DNA from: Pelotomaculum sp. UBA5255
Lineage (GTDB): Bacteria > Bacillota > Desulfotomaculia > Desulfotomaculales > Pelotomaculaceae
Assembly (NCBI GenBank): GCA_002408725.1
Contig: DHTR01000029.1
Coordinates: 8,572-38,854 of the forward strand
Reading direction: 5' to 3'
DNA length: 30,283 bases
Below, piece by piece: positions 1-8,349 of the stretch. A program made the position numbers and the translations under genes. Position 1 is the first letter of the stretch. Every line of letters begins with the position of its first letter. The notes below the pieces were generated by a model that had not been told where the DNA came from, searched no databases, and was given only the letters and a program-made list of their open reading frames with translations.

Positions 1-1
1 A

Positions 2-31
2 AGGGAAGTAGAACAGGTGAGCAAGCGATAG
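2..31 (+). CDS. possible C-terminal tail of an upstream gene (partial)
   Basis: The first bases are open in one frame, reading REVEQVSKR and then TAG. A rho-independent terminator follows about 50 bases later, which is what the tail of an upstream gene would look like. Only nine residues are visible, so no product can be named, and an untranslated stretch is equally possible. Confidence 0.25.
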   Translation, partial: REVEQVSKR

Positions 32-83
32 AACCTTTTCCGCCGGTTTATTTGCAAACATTCAATTCGTTTTTACAGCCTTT

Positions 84-110
84 AAGGAAGTATTTATACT
101 TCCTTTTTTT
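84..110 (+). terminator. rho-independent terminator
   Basis: An inverted repeat (AAGGAAGTAT, two-base loop, ATACTTCCTT) is followed by a run of T. It would end transcription entering from the left, before the GerMN lipoprotein gene. Confidence 0.8.
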
Positions 111-142
111 GATCCCCCTTCATCTTTTTTTAAATAAAATAT

Positions 143-173
143 TGGTATTAAAATAAGCTAAAGCCAGTATAAT
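143..173 (+). promoter_or_regulatory. candidate promoter of the GerMN lipoprotein gene
   Basis: There is a perfect -10 hexamer TATAAT at 168-173. TTGGTA at 143-148 could serve as -35, but the spacer is 19 bases, longer than ideal. The -10 lies about 40 bases before the start codon and after the upstream terminator, so the position is sensible. Confidence 0.4.
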
Positions 174-211
174 TAATATAAGGTAAATACTGGAAGGATG
201 GTGACCCCGCG

Positions 212-841
212 GTGAGCAAGGTAATTTTGCGCTTGATTCTGATGCTTTCTATGATTTCCATAGTTATGTTCCTGGCTGGGTGCGGAGAAAACAAAAACAG
301 CGGAACCCTACCATACCTGGGGGAGCAGGAGGTGGTTGGGACTCCCAACAATAAAGGAAGCGCGCCGGTTGAAACGGTCGCTCAACCCACAGAAAAAACC
401 AGCGCCAATTCAAGCGAGAAAATAACCATCGTTTTATATTTTGGGAAGGACGGCTACCTCGTGGCGGAAAGAAGAACGATCCCCAAAACTCTGGGGATTG
501 CAAGAGCTGCAATACACGAACTGATTAAGGGACCAACTGCGGAAAGTGGGCTGGATCCAAGCATACCGCCGGGCACCAGGCTCAGGGACATCAAAATCAA
601 AGACGGCCTGGCGACCGTGGACTTCAGTGAGGAAATACAAAGTAAGCACCCGGGGGGTTCAGCAGGGGAATCCATAACGGTTGATTCCATAGTCAACTGC
701 TTGACTCAGTTTCCTTCCGTTCAGGAGGTTCAAATTCTCATAGAGGGGCGGGTTGTCGAGACCCTGGCGGGACATCTGGATATTTCAAAACCCCTGGAGC
801 GCCACGCTGATTTAATTCGACCAAACCAGGGAACATTTTGA
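212..841 (+). CDS. GerMN domain lipoprotein
   Basis: This 209-residue protein starts at GTG behind GGAAGG (192-197). The N-terminus is a lipoprotein signal: a hydrophobic stretch and then LAGC, so Cys24 would be lipidated and the protein held on the outer face of the membrane. After a low-complexity linker, residues from about 70 to 190 read as a GerMN fold (IVLYFGKDGYLVAERR, then a segment on small-number expansion of charge and GLATVDFSEE). GerMN proteins act in spore formation and germination or cell-wall remodelling; GerM of Bacillus carries two such domains, this one carries one. The gene is bounded by terminators on both sides, so it is probably monocistronic, and it sits just before a cell-wall amidase. 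The family call is firm; the exact role is inferred. Confidence 0.82.
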   Translation: MSKVILRLILMLSMISIVMFLAGCGENKNSGTLPYLGEQEVVGTPNNKGSAPVETVAQPTEKTSANSSEKITIVLYFGKDGYLVAERRTIPKTLGIARAAIHELIKGPTAESGLDPSIPPGTRLRDIKIKDGLATVDFSEEIQSKHPGGSAGESITVDSIVNCLTQFPSVQEVQILIEGRVVETLAGHLDISKPLERHADLIRPNQGTF

Positions 842-855
842 AACTCCCGTCGTCT

Positions 856-915
856 AACCATATGAGTGTTGAAGTTACAGGATCATCCATACTTCAACAA
901 CATATGGTTTTTTTT
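856..915 (+). terminator. long stem-loop terminator after the GerMN gene
   Basis: The outer arms AACCATATG and CATATGGTT and inner arms TGTTGAAGT and ACTTCAACA form a long stem, followed by a T run. It separates the GerMN gene from the amidase gene. Confidence 0.85.
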
Positions 916-947
916 ACGCATCTTAACCATTCACCGGAGGGAAGTTT

Positions 948-2735
948 ATGCATTTCAAGAATTCTGGCTTCGCATTGTTTTACCCCTGGGCTCTGACTCT
1001 GGCTCTTTTTTTTAGCGTGATCTTGTTGTGTCCGCACCCGTCTGCAGCAGCAGAGACGGCTGTCGTGAAGGGTACTGCCGTTAATATCCGCAGCGGCCCC
1101 AGCCTTGACTTTGCAGCCTTTGCGCAGGTTAGCCAGGGTGACCGGTTACCGGTTCTGGATAAGTTTTACGACTGGTATCATGTGAGTCTGCCCACTGGCG
1201 CCAATGGCTGGATAACCGGCCAACTGGTTAACATTGAGCAAACGAGGCCTGCACAGAGTCCGGGCAGTGAGCGTACGATCAAAATTAATGCCGATGGGGT
1301 TAATATCCGCAGCGGCCCGGGCACCACTTACGAAATTGTTGCAAGGGCCGGCTTTGGTCAGCGCTACTCCGTCCTGGAAAGGTCCGGGGATTGGCACCAA
1401 GTCTGGCTCGGTACGAGTACTGGTTGGGTGGCTGATTGGCTGGTCGCCTTCGACCCGGTGAGTTCATCGACCCCCCCGCAAGCTGAGCCACCGGTTTCAT
1501 CTAACCCGCCCGCTACCCAGCCCAATGAGCAGGTGGCTGTGGTGAGCGGCAGCCAGGTCAATGTCCGGAGCGGTCCGGGAACGACCAGCGCGGTGGTCGG
1601 CCAGGTTTCGAAGGGGGACAACCTTCCGGTCTTGAACCAGTCCGGTGACTGGTACCAGATCAAGTTGCCCGGCGGTAACGCCGGATGGGTGGCCGGATGG
1701 CTGGTATCGCTTCGACCCACGACTCCTTCTACACAGGGTCCGCCTCCGGCCCAACAACCCGGAAGCGGAGAGGTATCAAGAGGGGACAGCCGGGACACCA
1801 ACGACCAGACCGGCAAGGTACTTTCCATGCAGTTACAGCAAACCAACGGGCAGACCAGTGCCATGGTTGCGGCCGATGTGCCGTTTGAATATAACGCGTT
1901 CACATTAAGCGGGCCGGACAGGCTGGTAGTGGATCTTAAAGGTGTTGCTATCGGGGAATTGTCGCCGAGCACCAGCGTGAATTCTAAAACTGTGAAACAA
2001 ATCCGGGCCGGGCATTATCAAAGAGAACCGGATGTTACCAGGCTGGTCTTCGAGCTATCCGGCGGCGTTCAGTATGTAGCTTCACTTTCCGGAGATAAGA
2101 GGAATTTGAACGTCGAAACTTATATTCCCACCATTGCCGGCTCTTACGAGGGCAGGGTTGTTGCCGTTGACGCCGGGCACGGCAGCCCAGACCCGGGAGC
2201 AATTGGGAAAAATGGGACAAAGGAAAAGGATGTTACCCTTGATATCGCCAAGCGGACCGTAAAACTCCTTGAAGCCAAAGGCGCAAAGGTGATTATGGTT
2301 CGTTCCGGTGACGCTGAGGTTGGTCTTGTAGAAAGGGCAAACCGGGCCAACAAGGCCAATGCAGATCTCTTTGTCAGCATTCACGTAAATGCCCATGGGG
2401 ATTCCTCAATAGGAGGTACCACCACCTATATTTACAGTGGTAACGGTACGGCCTCGGAGGCATCCCGGATCCAGGAAAGCAACAGGCTGGCCCGTTATGT
2501 TCAGGCAGAACTGCTTAAAAATCTGGGTCTCAGAGACGCTGGGGTCCGGTCAGACAACTTCTCGGTGTTGCGGAACACAAAAATGCCGGCTATCCTGGCC
2601 GAACTGGCCTTCATTTCCAACGTTTCCGAAGAAAAGCTTATAAACACCGATAATTTCCGGAACAAGTCAGCAGAGGCCATCGTCAACGGGATCGGATATT
2701 ATTTTTCTGAAAAAAGGATCGCCTACCAGCAATAA
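948..2735 (+). CDS. N-acetylmuramoyl-L-alanine amidase with three SH3 repeats and an AMIN domain
   Basis: The 595-residue secreted enzyme would cut the amide bond between muramic acid and the peptide of peptidoglycan. The start ATG follows GGAGGG at 936-941. A signal peptide ends near AAA at residue 35. Three bacterial SH3 repeats (about 38-95, 110-166, 195-253), each with N(I/V)RSGP and a GDW/DWY core, are joined by Pro/Ser-rich linkers. An AMIN-like segment (about 290-392) comes before an Amidase_3 catalytic domain (about 403-590). Zinc ligands are visible at His411 (DAGHG), Glu426 (KEKDV) and His479 (SIHVN), and the catalytic Glu552 lies in AELAFISN, so the enzyme looks complete. SH3 repeats and AMIN usually bind the wall. 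The domain order resembles sporulation and cell-separation amidases of CwlD/AmiC type; which one is not decidable. Confidence 0.93.
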   Translation: MHFKNSGFALFYPWALTLALFFSVILLCPHPSAAAETAVVKGTAVNIRSGPSLDFAAFAQVSQGDRLPVLDKFYDWYHVSLPTGANGWITGQLVNIEQTRPAQSPGSERTIKINADGVNIRSGPGTTYEIVARAGFGQRYSVLERSGDWHQVWLGTSTGWVADWLVAFDPVSSSTPPQAEPPVSSNPPATQPNEQVAVVSGSQVNVRSGPGTTSAVVGQVSKGDNLPVLNQSGDWYQIKLPGGNAGWVAGWLVSLRPTTPSTQGPPPAQQPGSGEVSRGDSRDTNDQTGKVLSMQLQQTNGQTSAMVAADVPFEYNAFTLSGPDRLVVDLKGVAIGELSPSTSVNSKTVKQIRAGHYQREPDVTRLVFELSGGVQYVASLSGDKRNLNVETYIPTIAGSYEGRVVAVDAGHGSPDPGAIGKNGTKEKDVTLDIAKRTVKLLEAKGAKVIMVRSGDAEVGLVERANRANKANADLFVSIHVNAHGDSSIGGTTTYIYSGNGTASEASRIQESNRLARYVQAELLKNLGLRDAGVRSDNFSVLRNTKMPAILAELAFISNVSEEKLINTDNFRNKSAEAIVNGIGYYFSEKRIAYQQ

Positions 2736-2770
2736 GTTATTTTTCTAAAGAGTCAGTTTATCCCGAAGAA

Positions 2771-2818
2771 AACCCGACCGGTTTCGCCCAATTAAAGCAA
2801 CCGGCGCGGGTTTTTTTT
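2771..2818 (+). terminator. terminator after the amidase gene
   Basis: AACCCG plus ACCGGTT pairs with AACCGG plus CGGGTT, and a run of eight T follows. It is placed 36 bases after the amidase stop codon. Confidence 0.85.
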
Positions 2819-3230
2819 GGGGGAAAAAGAGGAACCCCGGTGAAACCAGTGAATACTAAAGAAGGTCGAAATCATTAAAGCTACAGACTTGCTTTAAAGC
2901 CCTTACAAAATATTTGCACCCTTCTTTAGCGAAAAGATTTAGGACCCTCCAAAATAACGTTCTGGGCTACCCTTAAAAATGCAGGTGCGAATTCATTCGA
3001 ATAAATGTTGCATTGGCCTTAAATAAGTTCGGTGCTAACGTGCCGTGTTCGATTGAAATTAAACCTATATAGCTGATTTATCCTCTGCTGCCGGCGCTGT
3101 TCCAGCGGCATGGATGTCTATTAGGAACCTAAAGTATCTTTGTCCAAAATCATTGCTTAATTCTCCGGAATTGGAATATGTTAAGATATAGCAGAGCCAG
3201 GAAAGTGACATGCATGAAGGAGGGGATGAA
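2819..3230. other. long intergenic region before the racemase gene
   Basis: No convincing gene was found here on either strand. A weak sigma-A-like pair is possible at 3152-3180 (TTGCTT and TATGTT, 18-base spacer), just before the racemase ribosome binding site. The rest is A/T-rich without repeats or hairpins that I could recognise. Confidence 0.4.
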
Positions 3231-4031
3231 GTGAACCAACACGCTGCCATCGGCCTTTTCGATTCCGGGGTCGGAGGTCTTTCGGTGGCCAAAGAAGTCT
3301 ACCGGCAGCTTCCCGCCGAATCGACCGTTTATTACGGAGACACGGCCCATGTTCCTTACGGTCCGCGCAATTCCGCAGAGCTTATCCGTTTTACCGAACA
3401 AATCACGGCTTTTCTGGAGAGACAAGGTGTAAAATATATCATGTTCGCCTGCAATACCAGCTCTTCGATCTCCCTGCCAGTTTTAAGGGAACGCTTTAAG
3501 GTCCGAATGATTGGACTGATCAGGCCTGGAGTGGCCGAGGCCGTAAGTAAAACGGTGAACGGTAGGATTGGTGTTATCGCCACCGAGGCGACAATAAGGA
3601 GTGGGGCTTACGCCCAAGAGCTTAAAGGGATGGGACAAAACATCGAAGTTTACAGCCAGGCGGCGCCGCGCCTGGTGCCCCTGGTGGAGGCCGGCAGGAC
3701 GGAAACGAAGGAGATCGTACAGGCACTGCGGGAATACCTCTTTCCTTTGAAGGAGGCCGGCATTGACACCCTGATTCTGGGCTGCACCCACTACCCGTTT
3801 TTGTCCCGCCAGATCACGGACGAGCTCGGCCCGGGCGTCCAACTGGTTGACCCGGCGTCTGCCACCGTGCGGGCGGCAAAGGAAGAGCTGCGCAGTTTGG
3901 GTCTGGCAGCAAACGGGATGAACCCTACCGGGCACCATTTTTATGTGAGTGGCGAGCCAGAAGCTTTCCGGGCCGCGGCCGGCCGTTTCCTGAATCGGGA
4001 TATCGGACCTGTCAAGCAGGTCATTTTATAG
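3231..4031 (+). CDS. murI: glutamate racemase
   Basis: The enzyme converts L-glutamate to D-glutamate for peptidoglycan synthesis in the cytoplasm. I place the start at GTG 3231 because AAGGAGGGG (3217-3225) stands at the right distance; an in-frame ATG at 3210 lies upstream of this ribosome binding site and would overlap it. From GTG the protein has 266 residues, normal for the family. The signatures are complete: DSGVGGLS near the N-terminus with Asp11, the two catalytic cysteines Cys74 (ACNTSS) and Cys185 (GCTHYP), and YYGDTAHVPYG. It lies downstream of a wall amidase gene but is separated by a terminator and a long gap, so it is probably transcribed on its own. Confidence 0.96.
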   Translation: MNQHAAIGLFDSGVGGLSVAKEVYRQLPAESTVYYGDTAHVPYGPRNSAELIRFTEQITAFLERQGVKYIMFACNTSSSISLPVLRERFKVRMIGLIRPGVAEAVSKTVNGRIGVIATEATIRSGAYAQELKGMGQNIEVYSQAAPRLVPLVEAGRTETKEIVQALREYLFPLKEAGIDTLILGCTHYPFLSRQITDELGPGVQLVDPASATVRAAKEELRSLGLAANGMNPTGHHFYVSGEPEAFRAAAGRFLNRDIGPVKQVIL

Positions 4032-4062
4032 CCGTCAAGCAGATTCATTTACACCAATCCTG

Positions 4063-4093
4063 TTGAGTTGCAAGTCTGCTGCAGGGGTATAAT
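4063..4093 (+). promoter_or_regulatory. candidate promoter of the dehydratase-like/activase pair
   Basis: A perfect TATAAT stands at 4088-4093. TTGAGT at 4063-4068 is the best -35 but gives a 19-base spacer. It lies about 75 bases before the chosen start codon. Confidence 0.4.
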
Positions 4094-4168
4094 TTAAAGG
4101 ATAGAGCGGAAGATTGTCACTTGCAGGATTACTAATTGACGCTTGATTTGTTTAGAAGAGGTGAGAGC

Positions 4169-5146
4169 TTGCCAAAAGTCGGTATCACCACGACCGTTCC
4201 GGTTGAAGTCATTTACGCTGCGGGACGGGTTCCGGTGGATCTTAACAACGTCTTTATAGCAGAGGAAAACCCCCAGTCCCTGATCGAGGAAGCTGAACTA
4301 GCCGGCTACCCGCGCAACCTCTGCGCCTGGATTAAGGGGATTTACAGCACCGTGCTGAAAAACCAGGATATCCGGACCCTTATCGCGGTAACCCAGGGCG
4401 ACTGCAGCAATACCCACGCCCTGATGGAGACGCTCCAGTTGGCGGGAGTAGAAATCGTTCCTTTCGCCTACCCCTACGACCGGGATGTGGACCTGCTCCG
4501 GCTGCAGATGGAAAAAGTAATGCATTTTTTTGATGTGACCTGGGAGCAGGTCAGAGAGCAAAAAAAGCGGTTGGATCGGGTCAGGAGCAGGGTTTGGGAG
4601 TTGGACCGCCTGACCTGGGAGGAAAACTGCGTCAGCGGGTGGGATAATCACCTCTACCAGATCAGCTGCAGCGACTTCAATGGCGATCCGGAAAAGTTTG
4701 CGGCTGAAGTCGATTATATTTTAGAGAAAGCGCGCTTGTCGGAACCCAGGACCGGGGAATTGCGCCTGGGATACATCGGCGTCCCGCCGATCATGGGGGA
4801 GTTGTACCCCTATTTGGAAGAACGCGGGGCGCGAATTGTCTTTAACGAAACCCAAAGACAGTTTACCATGCCGTTTGATACAACTGATCCGGTGGAACAA
4901 TACCGGTTTTACACCTATCCCTACGGAGTTTTTTACCGACTGGAGGACATCGGCCGGGAGGCGGCCAGGCGGAAACTGGACGGCATAATTCACTATGCCC
5001 AAAGCTTCTGCTTCCGTCAGATTGAAGACCTAATTATCAGGGAAAAGCTCGACTTTCCGCTTCTGACTCTGGAGGGTGATAAACCCGGTCGCCTCGACGC
5101 GCGTACCAGGATGAGGCTGGATGTCTTCCTGGATATGTTGAGGTGA
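4169..5146 (+). CDS. 2-hydroxyacyl-CoA dehydratase D-subunit-like iron-sulfur protein
   Basis: This protein belongs to the HgdB/BcrC/FldC superfamily (2-hydroxyglutaryl-CoA dehydratase D component). TTG 4169 is chosen as start because AGAGGTGA (4157-4164) precedes it and the product begins with the usual family phrase PKVGITTTVPVEVIYAAG; TTG 4136, 11 codons upstream, is an alternative. From 4169 it has 325 residues. Cysteines are Cys52 (NLCAW), Cys79 (QGDCSNT), Cys154, Cys167 and Cys281 (SFCFRQ); the first, second and last fit the family's cluster ligands. The activating ATPase follows 10 bases downstream. No second dehydratase subunit and no CoA-transferase gene is present, so this stand-alone pair could be a double-cubane-cluster-type reductase rather than a true dehydratase. 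Substrate unknown. Confidence 0.82.
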   Translation: MPKVGITTTVPVEVIYAAGRVPVDLNNVFIAEENPQSLIEEAELAGYPRNLCAWIKGIYSTVLKNQDIRTLIAVTQGDCSNTHALMETLQLAGVEIVPFAYPYDRDVDLLRLQMEKVMHFFDVTWEQVREQKKRLDRVRSRVWELDRLTWEENCVSGWDNHLYQISCSDFNGDPEKFAAEVDYILEKARLSEPRTGELRLGYIGVPPIMGELYPYLEERGARIVFNETQRQFTMPFDTTDPVEQYRFYTYPYGVFYRLEDIGREAARRKLDGIIHYAQSFCFRQIEDLIIREKLDFPLLTLEGDKPGRLDARTRMRLDVFLDMLR

Positions 5147-5156
5147 GATTATTGAG

Positions 5157-5927
5157 ATGAAATCATTGTACATGGGCCTGGACCTGGGCAGTCGCGACGT
5201 TAAGGTGGCCATTATGAAAAGTGGTCGTTCCTTTGAACTTCAAAAACTAAATACCATCCAGTTTTACCGCGAGCACAGCAAAAAAGAAGCCGGCCAGCTT
5301 GTTATTGACTTTGAATCTCTGGGGCTGTCTGCTGTCTGCGGCGTTGTTACGGCTACCGGCTACGGGCGCCAGACGGTGAACGTAAAGGGGGCCCGGACAA
5401 TTCCGGAGGTTATGGCCCACGTGCTGGGTGCTGCCCATCTTACCGGGCTAAAAGACTTTACCCTGCTTGACCTGGGGGGGCAGGACAGCAAGGTGGCCCT
5501 GGTACGAGGTGGGCGCGTGGTGGACTTCCTGACAAACGACAAGTGTGCGGCAAGCACCGGTCGCTACCTGGAGAATATGGCGGCAGTTCTGAATATCAGC
5601 CTGGAGGAACTCAGCCTAAACCATCTCTCACCGGTGGAACTGACATCTACTTGCGCCATTTTTGGGGAAAGTGAGCTGATTGGCAAGATCGTGGAGGGCC
5701 ATTCCATCGCCTCCCTTGCCGCCGGCGTAAACCACAGCATTTTTAAACGCATCCATCCCATGCTAGCCAAACTTACCAGCGAAACGATTGTTTTCACCGG
5801 CGGGGTGGCCAACAATGGGGCGCTCCGGGAGATCATCCGGGAGGAACTGGGTGTAAAGGTAATAGTCCCGGATAAACCGGAGTATGCGGGGGCCGTGGGC
5901 TGCTGTGTAGACGCCGCTAAAAAATAG
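5157..5927 (+). CDS. acyl-CoA dehydratase activase (BadF/BadG/HgdC-type ATPase)
   Basis: This 256-residue protein of the ASKHA ATPase fold couples ATP hydrolysis to injection of a low-potential electron into its partner. Visible features are the phosphate-1 motif LDLGSRDVKVAIM at the N-terminus, the second nucleotide motif LLDLGGQDSKV (about 103-113), and GGVANN near the C-terminus. Cys130 (DKCAASTGR) and Cys166 (TSTCAIFGESE) are the family ligands of the [4Fe-4S] cluster bridging the homodimer. The start ATG is 10 bases after the upstream stop, with GAGGTGAG overlapping that stop as ribosome binding site, so the two genes are co-translated and very likely partners. Confidence 0.9.
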   Translation: MKSLYMGLDLGSRDVKVAIMKSGRSFELQKLNTIQFYREHSKKEAGQLVIDFESLGLSAVCGVVTATGYGRQTVNVKGARTIPEVMAHVLGAAHLTGLKDFTLLDLGGQDSKVALVRGGRVVDFLTNDKCAASTGRYLENMAAVLNISLEELSLNHLSPVELTSTCAIFGESELIGKIVEGHSIASLAAGVNHSIFKRIHPMLAKLTSETIVFTGGVANNGALREIIREELGVKVIVPDKPEYAGAVGCCVDAAKK

Positions 5928-6133
5928 GCATTTCATTGTGACTAATAGGAGATTTGCTATTGGTTAAAATAATGAACAAATTATAAATGTGTTAGAATGA
6001 CTTTGCAGCACAGCGTTTAAGATCTAGAGTAATTAAATCCGGAACAACGGTTTGATTTGGTTTGGAGCATGCGAATAAATCAGCACCCGCGGGATGCCGC
6101 AGGCTGACTTGATTTTTAAGGGGGGGGCTTTTT

Positions 6134-6916
6134 TTGGAGATTACGGTTCTGGGTTGCTGGGCCCCCTATCCCCGGGCAGGAGGGGCCTGCTCCGGTTACC
6201 TGGTCCGGGGCAGCGGGCTAAACATCCTGCTGGAAGCGGGTAACGGAAGCCTCAGCAGGTTGATGGGCGAGCTGGACTTTCGACGTTTGGACGCGGTGAT
6301 TGTCAGCCACCTGCACCCCGATCACTACCTGGACCTCTACCCGCTGCGCCACGCAATAGAAGGTGCCAGACGGGACGGAAGCCGTACAAAACCTTTGAAA
6401 CTATTTATACCCTCCATGCCGGCTCAGAAATTTCAGATCCTGGAGGGGTTCAAAAAGGCCTTTGAAACAATTCCCATTGAGCGGCTCCCCCTTGAAAAAG
6501 CCCCTTTTGGAACCCCGCTCAGAAGGTTGGACCTGGGCGGCCTGGCCGTTCGCTTCGCGCCCGCAAGGCATTCTCTGCCGGGGTACGCTTTATCCATTAA
6601 GGGGGCCGGTAAGCTGGTTTTCTCCGGCGATACCGCCTGGACGGAAGAGCTGGTGGAGTTGGCCTCCGGGGCCGACCTTTTTCTAAGCGAGGCCAGCGGC
6701 CAGGATCAGGACGCCGAATACTTGAAAGACACTCATCTCACCGCCCGCCAGGCCGGGGAGGCGGCCCGCCAGGCCGGCGCCGGTCGGCTTATGCTCACTC
6801 ACTTCTGGCCTGAATACGAGCCCGGCCTGCTGTCCGAAGAGGCAGGGGAGTCTTTTGGTGGTCCGGTATTGGCGGCCCGGGAAGGCGAGACGTACCGGGT
6901 TGTGCCGGAACTTTAA
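6134..6916 (+). CDS. MBL-fold metallo-hydrolase (YhfI/RNase Z-like family)
   Basis: This 260-residue cytoplasmic protein has the metallo-beta-lactamase fold. The start is TTG 6134 behind AAGGGGGGGG (6118-6127); there is no ATG near. His59, His61, Asp63 and His64 form the HxHxDH motif (SHLHPDH). Further metal ligands are expected at the His in PARHSLPG, Asp in SGDTAWT and His in LTHFWPEY. The size and spacing resemble Bacillus YhfI and small RNase Z relatives, whose substrates are unclear. The following RNase PH gene begins 67 bases downstream, so read-through is likely and a role near RNA processing is possible, but that is only a neighbour argument. Confidence 0.85.
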   Translation: MEITVLGCWAPYPRAGGACSGYLVRGSGLNILLEAGNGSLSRLMGELDFRRLDAVIVSHLHPDHYLDLYPLRHAIEGARRDGSRTKPLKLFIPSMPAQKFQILEGFKKAFETIPIERLPLEKAPFGTPLRRLDLGGLAVRFAPARHSLPGYALSIKGAGKLVFSGDTAWTEELVELASGADLFLSEASGQDQDAEYLKDTHLTARQAGEAARQAGAGRLMLTHFWPEYEPGLLSEEAGESFGGPVLAAREGETYRVVPEL

Positions 6917-6983
6917 AACGAGTTTTTCGCTTTTTGGCGAACCTGTTTCGCATTGCGCTAACTATAATCGAGAGGAGATAAAC

Positions 6984-7757
6984 ATGGACAGAGTGGACGG
7001 GAGAAAGCCGGGAGAACTGCGTCCCGTGCGGATTATCAGAAATTATAACAAGCATGCCGAGGGTTCCGTCCTGATTGAGGTAGGAGATACGAGGGTCATC
7101 TGTACTGCAACCGTCGAAGAAAAACCCCCGATGTTTCTCAGGGGAGAGGGAAAGGGTTGGGTTACTGCCGAGTACGGGATGCTTCCCCGCGCCACTGGTT
7201 CCAGGACGCCGAGGGAGGCGGTCAGGGGACGGGTTGGCGGCCGCACCCATGAAATCCAGCGCTTAATAGGCCGGTCCCTCCGTTCGGTAGTGGACCTGAC
7301 AGCCCTGGGTGAGCGGACGGTTTGGCTGGACTGCGACGTAATCCAGGCGGACGGCGGTACCCGGACGGCGTCTATTACAGGGGCCTTTGTTGCGCTGGTG
7401 GACGCTATAAATAAGCTCAGGGCGGCCGGTCTGCTGGCCCGCATGCCCGTGACGGATTTTGTCGCCGCCACCAGCGTGGGTCGAGTGGATGGGGAGGTTA
7501 TCCTTGACCTGCGCTATGTTGAGGACTCTGCAGCAGATGTGGATATGAACATCGTCATGACCGGAGCCGGCCGCTTTGTCGAAGTTCAGGGCACCGGAGA
7601 GGAGGCTTCTTTTGACCGGCGGGAGATGAACAAAATGATTGATCTGGCTGCGGAGGGGATCAATCGGCTGATTGCTGTGCAGAAAGAAGTGCTTGGCGCC
7701 ACTGCGGCGGATATCGGGGAGGGTAAGAACAATGAAGGTGGTATTAGCAACAAATAA
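6984..7757 (+). CDS. rph: ribonuclease PH
   Basis: This phosphorolytic 3'-5' exoribonuclease trims the ends of tRNA precursors. ATG 6984 is selected because GAGGAG (6972-6977) lies just before it and the product begins MDRVDGRKPGELRPV as in the family; the frame is open further upstream but that part is inside the MBL gene. Length 257 residues, as usual. Characteristic stretches are the GWVTAEYGMLPRAT region, RxxREAVRGRVGGRT-like segment, LDCDVIQADGGTRTASI and EVQGTGEEASF. It is followed by an overlapping nucleotide pyrophosphatase gene, the same rph-rdgB order found in many Firmicutes. Confidence 0.96.
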   Translation: MDRVDGRKPGELRPVRIIRNYNKHAEGSVLIEVGDTRVICTATVEEKPPMFLRGEGKGWVTAEYGMLPRATGSRTPREAVRGRVGGRTHEIQRLIGRSLRSVVDLTALGERTVWLDCDVIQADGGTRTASITGAFVALVDAINKLRAAGLLARMPVTDFVAATSVGRVDGEVILDLRYVEDSAADVDMNIVMTGAGRFVEVQGTGEEASFDRREMNKMIDLAAEGINRLIAVQKEVLGATAADIGEGKNNEGGISNK

Positions 7758-8343
7758 TCCGGGGAAAGTCAGGGAAATAAGAGAGATCCTGGCCCCTCGC
7801 GGGATAGAAGTCGTGTCGCTGAGTGAGTATCCCGGCCTAGCTGAGATTAAAGAAGACGGGGACACTTTTAAGGATAACGCTGCAATTAAAGCCCTGGCAG
7901 CCTGTGAGCATACAAATTTAGTCGCTCTGGCTGACGATTCCGGCCTGGAAGTGGACTGCCTGGATGGCGCCCCCGGGGTGTATTCCTCGCGCTTCGCTGG
8001 TGAGGAGAAGGACGATGCGGCCAATAATCGGAGGCTTTTAGAGTTATTAGCCAGTGTTCCGGAAAAGGAGCGCACCGCCCGTTTTCGCTGCGTCGTTGCG
8101 ATTGTAGACAGGGAGGGCTGGATCTACACCGCCGAGGGTACCTGCGAAGGAATTATTGCTATGGAGCCGCGCGGGGAGGGGGGGTTCGGCTACGACCCGC
8201 TCTTCTACCTGCCGGAATACGGCAAAACCTTTGCCGAACTGGAGCCGGAGATTAAAAATAAAATCAGTCACCGGGCACGCGCGCTTGCAGGCGCCCTGGA
8301 TATTCTTTCTGAACTGGAAAGGATGAAGGACGAGGAGGAGTGA
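7732..8343 (+). CDS. rdgB: XTP/dITP diphosphatase (RdgB/HAM1 family)
   Basis: The enzyme hydrolyses XTP, dITP and related non-canonical purine nucleotides to monophosphates, keeping them out of nucleic acids. ATG 7732 with GGGAGGGTAAG upstream is the start, giving 203 residues; the gene overlaps the end of rph by 26 bases, suggesting translational coupling. The hallmark motifs are all present: LATNNPGKVREI at the N-terminus, LADDSGLEVDCLDGAPGVYSSRF, GGFGYDPLFYLPEYGKTFAEL and KNKISHRARAL. Confidence 0.96.
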   Translation: MKVVLATNNPGKVREIREILAPRGIEVVSLSEYPGLAEIKEDGDTFKDNAAIKALAACEHTNLVALADDSGLEVDCLDGAPGVYSSRFAGEEKDDAANNRRLLELLASVPEKERTARFRCVVAIVDREGWIYTAEGTCEGIIAMEPRGEGGFGYDPLFYLPEYGKTFAELEPEIKNKISHRARALAGALDILSELERMKDEEE

Positions 8344-8349
8344 TTCTCT

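Noticed and set aside
6062..6113. Possible terminator before the MBL-fold gene (CAGC...GCTG region)
   Set aside because: The stem has several mismatches and a bulge, and the T run does not follow it directly.
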